Shown piece by piece: positions 26,401 to 32,051 of a DNA stretch of 32,051 bases. Location of the stretch: NCBI RefSeq assembly GCF_913773995.1, contig NZ_CAJYES010000208.1:1-32051 (forward strand). Direction: 5' to 3'. The DNA comes from an uncultured Pseudacidovorax sp. Lineage in GTDB: Bacteria > Pseudomonadota > Gammaproteobacteria > Burkholderiales > Burkholderiaceae_C. How positions within the stretch are numbered: the stretch's first letter is position 1; each line of letters opens with the position of its first letter. The position numbers and the translations under genes are program-made. Under the pieces are notes generated by a model, which worked only from the letters and a program-made list of their open reading frames with translations, was not told the origin of the DNA and ran no database searches.

Positions 26401-26754
26401 TCATGGCCGGCCACTGCCATAGGCCCGCTCGACGCGGGCCACGCGAAGTTCGAAGGCCGCATACCAGCGGCTGCGGCCCTGCTCGCGTGCGGCGGCGTGC
26501 TCGCCATGTCGGCGCCAAGCAGCGATCGCCTCCTCGCTGGCCCAGTACGAAACCGTGATGCCGAAGCCATCGGCGCCGCGTGCGCTTTCCACGCCCAGGA
26601 AGCCGGGCTGCGCCGCCGCCAGCGCGACCATGCGGTCGGCGGCCTCGGCGTAGCCGTCGTCGTCGTGCCCAGCATTTCGCTGGGAGGAAAAGATGACGGC
26701 GTAGCAGGGACCGGCGGGCAGGTGCGCAAAGGGACTGGCGTTCGGGGTCGTCAT
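26401..26754 (-). CDS. Antibiotic biosynthesis monooxygenase-like (ABM) protein
   Basis: A 117-residue dimeric ferredoxin-like fold protein of the ABM superfamily. Family features are YAVIFSSQRN, the helix YAEAADRMVALAAAQPGFLGVESARG, ITVSYWASEEAIAAWRRHGEHAAAREQGRSRWY and the final strand FELRVARVERAYG. Members include cofactor-free oxygenases and heme-degrading enzymes, but many have no known activity, and the name does not imply antibiotic synthesis. It starts 17 bases after the cysteine hydrolase stop and is followed at 42 bases (ATG start) by the regulator, so the three likely form one operon. The Shine-Dalgarno is weak. Confidence 0.88.
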   Translation of the reverse strand: MTTPNASPFAHLPAGPCYAVIFSSQRNAGHDDDGYAEAADRMVALAAAQPGFLGVESARGADGFGITVSYWASEEAIAAWRRHGEHAAAREQGRSRWYAAFELRVARVERAYGSGRP

Positions 26755-26771
26755 GGAGCGCTCTGCTGGCC

Positions 26772-27344
26772 TCAGGCCGCTTCGAGTGCGGGCAGGCGTG
26801 CGAGGGCCTGCGCCGCGCTGCACACCTGCGCGAACCGGCCCTGCAGCACGGTGGCGGTCCGGGCCTTGATCTGCGCGGCCGTCAGAGGCTGGCCATCGGG
26901 CTGGACCATGTCGAAGGTGAGTGTGGCGTCCAGCGCATAGTCCACCTGCCAGCCGAGATCGCTGGCGTGGCGTGTCGTCGTTTCGCAGCATTGCTCGGTG
27001 CGGATGCCGCTGACGATCAGCCGGCTGATACCGTGCTGCGTGAGCCAGACGTCGAGGCCGGTGCCGACCAGCGCGCTGTGCCGATGCTTGATGAAGGTGG
27101 CGTCGGCGTCGAAAGCGGCCAGGCCGTCGAATGGGCGGACGTGGCCGCTCTCCTCGGCGAAGGGATTGGCAGGATCGTGCGGGCCGTCGACGTGATAGAT
27201 GCGCACGATGGGCACGCCGGCCTTGCGGCAGCCTTCGATCAGCGCGTTCTGTGCAGCCAGCCAGGCGGGAACGTCGTCAGGGCGGAAGAAGGGGCGGTGG
27301 CGGAAGGATTCCTGGGCGTCGATCACGAGCAGGCAGGCGGTCAT
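26772..27344 (-). CDS. Isochorismatase-like cysteine hydrolase
   Basis: A 190-residue hydrolase of the isochorismatase/nicotinamidase superfamily. The catalytic triad is visible: Asp9 (LLVIDAQESF), Lys86 (ATFIKHRHSAL) and Cys119 in SGIRTEQCCETTTRHA, with the preceding cis-peptide region IVSGI. Substrates in the family are amides and vinyl ethers; this one is not identifiable. The ATG at 27344 has GGAG 7 bases upstream, preferred over an in-frame ATG at 27362. It is the first gene of the hydrolase-ABM-GlxA-like unit, with a small perfect dyad just upstream. Confidence 0.92.
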   Translation of the reverse strand: MTACLLVIDAQESFRHRPFFRPDDVPAWLAAQNALIEGCRKAGVPIVRIYHVDGPHDPANPFAEESGHVRPFDGLAAFDADATFIKHRHSALVGTGLDVWLTQHGISRLIVSGIRTEQCCETTTRHASDLGWQVDYALDATLTFDMVQPDGQPLTAAQIKARTATVLQGRFAQVCSAAQALARLPALEAA

Positions 27345-27376
27345 GGGATGGCTCCGTATCAAGGCGTTGAGACAGC

Positions 27377-27389
27377 CTGAATTGTTCAG
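27377..27389. promoter_or_regulatory. Small perfect dyad upstream of the cysteine hydrolase operon
   Basis: CTGAA-TTG-TTCAG, 32 bases upstream of the hydrolase start, in an otherwise GC-rich 127-base gap after the AI-2E transporter gene. A possible operator; no regulator is demonstrated. Confidence 0.3.
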
Positions 27390-27471
27390 ATGGCCGCCTG
27401 GTGCGTCCGCACCGCCTGCGCCGAGCTTCGGTCGAAATCGGACATCGAGGACGCCGCCCCCGGCGCCGACG

Positions 27472-28521
27472 TCACACCAGCCGAGCCGCCTCCAGCTCCT
27501 TCTTGAGGTAGGCGTAGAACAACGGCGCCGCCACCAGCCCTGCCGGCCCGAAGACGGTTTCGGCCACGAACATGACCGACAGCAGCTCCCACACGGCCAT
27601 GTGTGTCCGCTTGCCGACCACCTTGGCGTTGATGACGTACTCGGCCTTATGGATCAGGATCAGGAAGACCAGACAGGCCGCCGCCGTGAGCGGCGACACC
27701 GACAGCCCCACCAGGGTCAGCACCACGTTGCACAGCAGGTTGCCCACGATGGGCACCAGTCCGGCCACGAAGGTGAAGGTGATCAGCACCGGTGTATAGG
27801 GCAGCCGCGTCCCAGACAGCGGCAGTACCAGCAGCAGGAAGGTGGCCGTGAGCGCCGTGTTGAAGCTGGCGATCCAGAACTGTGCCGCCACGATCTGCTT
27901 GAAGGCCTGGCCGAAGGTGGTGATGCGCTGGTGGAGTTCGGCGGCCAGGGGGCGCCGGTGGGACGGCGGCAGCGCGACGGCGGCCAGGCCGCCGACGATC
28001 AGGCCCACGTAGCCGTGGAGCACCGCGTTGAGCCAGGCCCGTCCGGCCAGCGCGAGCGTGCCGGCCTCGTTGCGCAGGTAATTGGCCACCATGCGCTGGA
28101 CGTCGTCCGCGGCCGCCGGCAGGGAAGCGGCCAGTTCGGGCGGCAGCTTCTGGCGCAGTTCCAGGATGGTGCGGGCGATGTAGTCGAGCAGGCCGCGGTA
28201 CTGCTGCGGCGCTTCGACCACGTATTCGCGCGCCTGCGACACGCCCAGTGCCAGCAATGCCAGCGGCCCCACGACCACCAGCAGGATCGCCACGGCCTTG
28301 ATGATCGATTCGACGCGAGCCGCCGTGCGCGGCGCCAGCCGACGGTGCGCGAGCCGCACGGCCAGCCTCACGAACCAGCGCGTGAACAGGAAACCCACGC
28401 AGGCGCACAGCAGGCCCACCAGCAGATGGCTGAGCAGGATGCCCAGCAGGCCCAGCCCCATCAGCAGGTAGCTGGCGATGACCACCGAGCGGCGCGCGCC
28501 GGTGGCGACAGATGGCGGCAT
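27472..28521 (-). CDS. AI-2E family transporter (PerM/TqsA type)
   Basis: A 349-residue inner-membrane protein with about eight helices. It has an N-terminal hydrophobic pair, a helix-rich extramembrane region (about 100-165), then FTFVAGLVPIVGNLLCNVVLTLVGL and the C-terminal AEYVINAKVVGKRTHMAVWELLSVMFVAETVFGPAGLVAAPLFYAYLKKEL, close to the conserved NP/K...H...P pattern of the family. The family name reflects TqsA in E. coli; most members have undetermined substrates. Start ATG 28521 follows the purM stop by 25 bases, so it is co-transcribed with purM; a GTG at 28527 is an alternative. The purM/perM/hda neighbourhood is recurrent in betaproteobacteria. Confidence 0.9.
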   Translation of the reverse strand: MPPSVATGARRSVVIASYLLMGLGLLGILLSHLLVGLLCACVGFLFTRWFVRLAVRLAHRRLAPRTAARVESIIKAVAILLVVVGPLALLALGVSQAREYVVEAPQQYRGLLDYIARTILELRQKLPPELAASLPAAADDVQRMVANYLRNEAGTLALAGRAWLNAVLHGYVGLIVGGLAAVALPPSHRRPLAAELHQRITTFGQAFKQIVAAQFWIASFNTALTATFLLLVLPLSGTRLPYTPVLITFTFVAGLVPIVGNLLCNVVLTLVGLSVSPLTAAACLVFLILIHKAEYVINAKVVGKRTHMAVWELLSVMFVAETVFGPAGLVAAPLFYAYLKKELEAARLV

Positions 28522-28546
28522 CGTCACGGCGTGGCCGGGCGGATCC

Positions 28547-29614
28547 TCAGGCCACGACTACCGCGGCGCCGTTGCCGCGCTCTGCGATGGTGCCGATCTC
28601 GTGCACCGTCTCGCCCTGCGCACGCAGCGTGGCAGCGCAGGCCTCGGCGTCGGCCGCGGCGACCACCACCACCATGCCGATGCCGTTGTTGAAGGTACGG
28701 TTCATCTCGATGTCGTCGATGCCGGCCACCTTCTGCAGCCAGGCGAACAGTTCGGTCTGCGGCCAGCTGCCCTTGGTGAGGTGGGCGGCGGTGCCTTCCG
28801 GCAGCACGCGCGGAATGTTCTCCAGCAGGCCGCCGCCGGTGATGTGGGCCAGGGCCTTGATGCCGCCGTCGCCCGCCTCGCCGCCGTGCGGATGCGCGGC
28901 CAGCGCCGCCAGCACCGGCTTGACGTACAGACGGGTGGGCGCCATCACGGCCTCGCGGAAGGGCTGGCCATCGAGCGTGGACGGCAGGTCGGCGCCCGCG
29001 CGCTCGATCACCTTGCGCACCAGCGAGAAGCCGTTGGAATGCACACCATGCGAGGCCAGGCCCAGCACCACGTCGCCGGGCTTCACGTTCTGGCCGGTGA
29101 GGATCTTCGACTTCTCGACCGCGCCGACGGCAAAGCCGGCCAGGTCGTATTCGCCGGCGGGGTACATGCCGGGCATCTCGGCCGTCTCGCCGCCGATCAG
29201 CGCGCAGCCCGACAGTTCGCAGCCGCGGGCGATGCCGCCGACCACGCGGGCCGCGGTGTCCACGTCCAGCTTGCCGCAGGCGAAGTAGTCGAGGAAGAAC
29301 AGCGGCTAGGCGCCCTGCACCAGCACGTCGTTGACGCTCATGGCCACCAGGTCGATGCCCACGGTGTCGTGCATCTGCCATTCGAAGGCCAGCTTGAGCT
29401 TGGTGCCGACGCCGTCGGTGCCGGAGACCAGCACCGGCTCTTTGTAGCGCTTCGGTACCTCGAACAGGGCGCCGAAGCCGCCGATGCCGGCCAGCACGCC
29501 TTCTCGCATGGTCTTCTTCGCGAGCGGCTTGATGCGGTCGACCAGCGCGTCCCCCGCGTCGATGTCGACGCCGGCGTCCTTGTAGCTGAGGGGGGTGGAG
29601 GAGGGCGAGGTCAT
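28547..29614 (-). pseudogene. purM: Phosphoribosylformylglycinamidine cyclo-ligase with one in-frame amber codon
   Basis: PurM closes the imidazole ring of AIR in de novo purine synthesis. The frame, read through one TAG, encodes 355 residues against about 345 in E. coli and is otherwise intact: [48 protein letters not shown], then [11 protein letters not shown][18 protein letters not shown], [45 protein letters not shown] and [10 protein letters not shown]. The stop (29306-29308) stands where the conserved motif GAEPLFFLDY has Glu, so it is a single GAG-to-TAG change at codon 103. Without suppression the product would be 102 residues and inactive. No frameshift exists. Sequencing error is the simplest explanation, but a real null or a suppressed codon cannot be excluded. 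Confidence 0.92.
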
Positions 29615-29690
29615 GGTGGCGAGCGGCGCAGACAGAAAGACAAAAAGAAGGCGGCCCGGGCGTCTTCGACAGGCGCGGAGGCGGGCCGCA

Positions 29691-29696
29691 TAGAAT
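29691..29696 (+). promoter_or_regulatory. Candidate -10 box of hda
   Basis: TAGAAT, with a weak TCGACA 19 bases upstream, lies 78 bases before hda in the divergent purM/hda region. An 8-bp dyad (GCGGCCCG, 29651-29658 with 29682-29689) overlaps it. Confidence 0.3.
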
Positions 29697-29774
29697 TTCG
29701 GGCGATTTTAAGGGTCGGCTCCGGCCCGCCTCCCGCATTCCCGCATCCCCTCCGCCGCCATCCATCTCCCTCGC

Positions 29775-30458
29775 ATGAAGCAGCTCGCGCTCGACATCGG
29801 CCTGCAGACAGCGCCGACGCTGGCGAGCTTCCACGTCGGGCCCAATGAGGAAGCGGTGGCGCATCTGCGGGCGTGGGTGGGCACCGGCCGCGGCACGCTG
29901 CACTCGCCGGTGCCGATCTACCTGTGGGGCGAATCGGGCACCGGCAAGACGCACCTGCTGGAGTCGGTTGCCGCGGCCCTGTACGACCAGGGCGCCCGGC
30001 TGGGCTGGATGCATCCGGGCCTTTACGACCCGCCACCCTTCGACGAACAGTGGGACGCCGTGCTGATGGACGACGTGCACCTGTACGACACCGTGCAGCA
30101 GCAGGCGGCCTTCAGCTGGTTCGTGCAGGCGCAGTCGCTGCAATGCGGCGTGGTGGCGGCGGGCGAACTGCCGCCGGCCGACCTCAAGCTGCGCGAGGAC
30201 CTTCGCACGCGCCTGGCCTGGGGCCATGTGTTCCAACTGCAGTTGCTGAGCGAGGCCGAGCGGCGTGCCGTGCTGCACGAGCTGGCTTCGGCACGTGGCC
30301 TCAAGCTGCCGCCGGAGGTGGTCGACTACATGCTGCACCGCTTCAGCCGCGACTTGGGCAGCCTCGTCGAGCTGCTCAAGAAGCTCGACGGCTATGCCCT
30401 GCAGACGCAGCGTGCCATCACCATCCCGCTGGTGCGGCACATGCTCGAAAACGAATGA
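29775..30458 (+). CDS. hda: DnaA regulatory inactivator Hda
   Basis: A 227-residue AAA+ protein that, with the DNA-loaded beta clamp, stimulates hydrolysis of DnaA-bound ATP and prevents over-initiation of replication. The N-terminal clamp-binding peptide is MKQLALDI, close to the QL-x-L-x-hydrophobic pattern. Walker A is GESGTGKT at 52-59, Walker B is VLMDD at 96-100, and a sensor-2-like Arg lies in HRFSRDLGSLVELLKKLD. It has no DNA-binding domain IV, which separates it from DnaA. It is divergent from purM and precedes pcnB by 46 bases. Confidence 0.94.
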   Translation: MKQLALDIGLQTAPTLASFHVGPNEEAVAHLRAWVGTGRGTLHSPVPIYLWGESGTGKTHLLESVAAALYDQGARLGWMHPGLYDPPPFDEQWDAVLMDDVHLYDTVQQQAAFSWFVQAQSLQCGVVAAGELPPADLKLREDLRTRLAWGHVFQLQLLSEAERRAVLHELASARGLKLPPEVVDYMLHRFSRDLGSLVELLKKLDGYALQTQRAITIPLVRHMLENE

Positions 30459-30504
30459 AGACACTCCGGGCCGCCCTGCGGGGGCGACCCGACACACGGA
30501 TTCC

Positions 30505-32051
30505 ATGATCAAGCAATTCATCGACAAGATCCTGGCCAAGACGGGCTCGGCCCGCGGCGGCCGCTCGCGCTTCGGCAAGCGCCAGGAAGTGGATGCCAGC
30601 GTGCACCGCATCGACCCCGCCCTGGTGGACGAGCGGGCCAAGAACGTGGTGGCCACCTTGCAGCAGGCCGGTTTCGAGGCCTACATCGTGGGCGGCGCGG
30701 TGCGCGACCTGCTGCTGGGCCTCAAGCCCAAGGACTTCGACGTCGCCACCAATGCCACGCCGGAAGAGGTGAAGGGCCTGTTCCGGCGCGCCTTCATCAT
30801 CGGCCGGCGCTTCCGTATCGTGCACGTGGTGTACGGCCGGGGTCGGGAGCACGAGGTGATCGAGGTCTCGACCTTCCGCGCCTACATGGAAGCCGGTGCC
30901 GCCGAGCAGGTGGCCGGCAACGAGCGCACCAGCAGGAGCGAACTCTCGGCCATGAAGCATGCCGTGGACGCCAGCGGACGCGTGCTGCGCGACAACGTCT
31001 GGGGTCCGCAGGACGAGGACGCCGCGCGGCGCGACTTCACCGTCAACGCGATGTACTACGACCCGGCGCGGCAGATCGTGGTGGACTACCACCACGGCAT
31101 CCGCGACGCGCAGAAGCTGGTTCTGCGCATGATCGGCGACCCGGCCACCCGCTACCGCGAGGATCCGGTGCGCATCGTGCGCGCCATCCGTTTCTCCGCC
31201 AAGCTGGCGGCGCTGGGCTTCAAGATGGACGCCAAGACCGCGGCGCCGCTGGTCGAATCCGCGAAGCTGTTGGCCGACGTGCCGCAAAGCCGCATGTTCG
31301 ACGAGATGCTCAAGCTGCTGCAGACGGGCCATGCGCTGGCCAGCATCGCGCAGTTGCGGACGCTGGGCCTGGCGCGCGGCATCTATCCGCTGCTGGACGT
31401 GGTGGTGGAGCGCGCCGACCTGCCCTTCGTGAAGGCCGCGCTGGCCGACACCGACCGCCGCGTGGGCGAGGGCAAGCCGGTGGCGGCCAGCTTCCTGCTG
31501 GCCTGCGTGCTGTGGAGCGACGTGCGCGAAGGCTGGCAGGCCCGACTCAAGGAACGTCCGGGCCAGCGTGCGCAGCCGCCGATTCCCGCGCTGCAGGACG
31601 CCATCGACGACGTCTTCAACACGCGCATCGGCGACGTGTCGGGCCGCGGCAAGCTGGCGGCCGACATGCGCGAGATCTGGATGATGCAGCCGCGCTTCGA
31701 CAAGCGCGTCGGCAGCACGCCCTACGGCCTGGTCGAACAGGCACGCTTTCGCGCCGGCTTCGATTTCATGCGCCTGCGCGCCGACATCGGCGAGGTGGAC
31801 GAAGCCATCGCCGAGTGGTGGCAGGAATTCAGCACCGCGGACGACATCCGCCGCGAGGACCTGATCGAGCAGGTGCGTGCCGAGCAGCGCAAGGCGCAGT
31901 CGGGCAGCCGCGCGCCCCGCGTGCACACGCGCAGTCCTCGCGCTTCAGTGCCCGCGCCGACAGGCGACGGAGAGCAGGTCGGGGCCGTCATGGACGGGCA
32001 GGCGCCCGACGGCGAAGACGCCCTGGTGCCGACCGATGGCGAGACGGGCGC
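30505..32051 (+). CDS. pcnB: Poly(A) polymerase I, 3' end beyond window
   Basis: An open frame of 515 complete codons runs from ATG 30505 to the window edge. It adds A-tails to RNAs that mark them for decay. The class II nucleotidyltransferase core has VGGAVRDLLLG near residue 60, the metal-binding DFDVATNATPEEVKGLFRRAFIIGRRFRIVHV with DxD, RRDFTVNAMYYD near 175, and the RYREDPVRIVRAIRFSAKL neck motif. The RRAFIIGRRF and long insert distinguish poly(A) polymerase from CCA-adding enzyme. A disordered, basic then acidic C-terminal extension (after about residue 460) already makes it longer than the E. coli protein. It probably shares a transcript with hda. Confidence 0.95.
   Translation, partial: MIKQFIDKILAKTGSARGGRSRFGKRQEVDASVHRIDPALVDERAKNVVATLQQAGFEAYIVGGAVRDLLLGLKPKDFDVATNATPEEVKGLFRRAFIIGRRFRIVHVVYGRGREHEVIEVSTFRAYMEAGAAEQVAGNERTSRSELSAMKHAVDASGRVLRDNVWGPQDEDAARRDFTVNAMYYDPARQIVVDYHHGIRDAQKLVLRMIGDPATRYREDPVRIVRAIRFSAKLAALGFKMDAKTAAPLVESAKLLADVPQSRMFDEMLKLLQTGHALASIAQLRTLGLARGIYPLLDVVVERADLPFVKAALADTDRRVGEGKPVAASFLLACVLWSDVREGWQARLKERPGQRAQPPIPALQDAIDDVFNTRIGDVSGRGKLAADMREIWMMQPRFDKRVGSTPYGLVEQARFRAGFDFMRLRADIGEVDEAIAEWWQEFSTADDIRREDLIEQVRAEQRKAQSGSRAPRVHTRSPRASVPAPTGDGEQVGAVMDGQAPDGEDALVPTDGETG

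Noticed and set aside
28547-29263. A separate 238-residue gene starting at GTG 29263
   Set aside because: It is the same frame as the upstream 102-residue part of purM; the only break is one TAG. The GTG is an internal Val codon with no ribosome-binding site.

Overview
The window is a GC-rich, gene-dense stretch of chromosome from a betaproteobacterium, most likely order Burkholderiales and probably family Comamonadaceae. The basis is overall protein similarity, a DUF3579 gene, the rpsT-murJ-SirB1 and purM/AI-2E transporter/hda neighbourhoods, and intergenic palindromes of a type I associate with Comamonadaceae. I see no phage, insertion sequence, CRISPR array, tRNA or rRNA. Of 29 complete gene ends, 27 are TGA, 2 are TAA and none is TAG.

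Layout. (1) 1-6.9 kb: the 3' two thirds of aconitase acnB, a flavin-binding stress protein, an MmyB-like regulator divergent from a small membrane protein with a perfect 25-bp palindrome between them, and a second aconitase, acnA. (2) 6.9-9.5 kb: a ferrous iron uptake operon, feoA-feoB plus a Cys-rich membrane peptide, behind a candidate Fur box. (3) 9.5-14.3 kb: an FAD monooxygenase, tryptophan dioxygenase kynA, an aromatic aminotransferase, a RidA protein and kynurenine formamidase kynB. A near-identical 24-bp motif lies upstream of both kynB and the aminotransferase-kynA unit. No kynU is present. (4) 14.4-18 kb: argD-argF and a YkgJ-like Cys-cluster protein, DUF3579, and rpsT, with a bidirectional terminator. 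(5) 18-25.4 kb: lipid II flippase murJ, a SirB1/transglutaminase-like protein, an OmpR-type two-component system and a YccS-like FUSC membrane protein. (6) 25.3-28.5 kb, minus strand: a GlxA-type regulator, an antibiotic-monooxygenase-like protein, a cysteine hydrolase and an AI-2E family transporter. (7) 28.5 kb to the end: purM interrupted by one in-frame amber codon, divergent from hda, then pcnB running off the window.

Most genes are conserved housekeeping functions: TCA cycle, iron, arginine, purine, cell wall, replication control and RNA polyadenylation. The points most worth a second look are the TAG codon replacing a conserved Glu in purM, the shared motif in the tryptophan-catabolism genes, and the perfect palindrome beside the MmyB-like regulator. 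Less certain are possible leaderless promoters of murJ, the SirB1 gene and the response regulator, and an insertion beside the phospho-acceptor Asp of that regulator. I found no clearly new multi-gene system.
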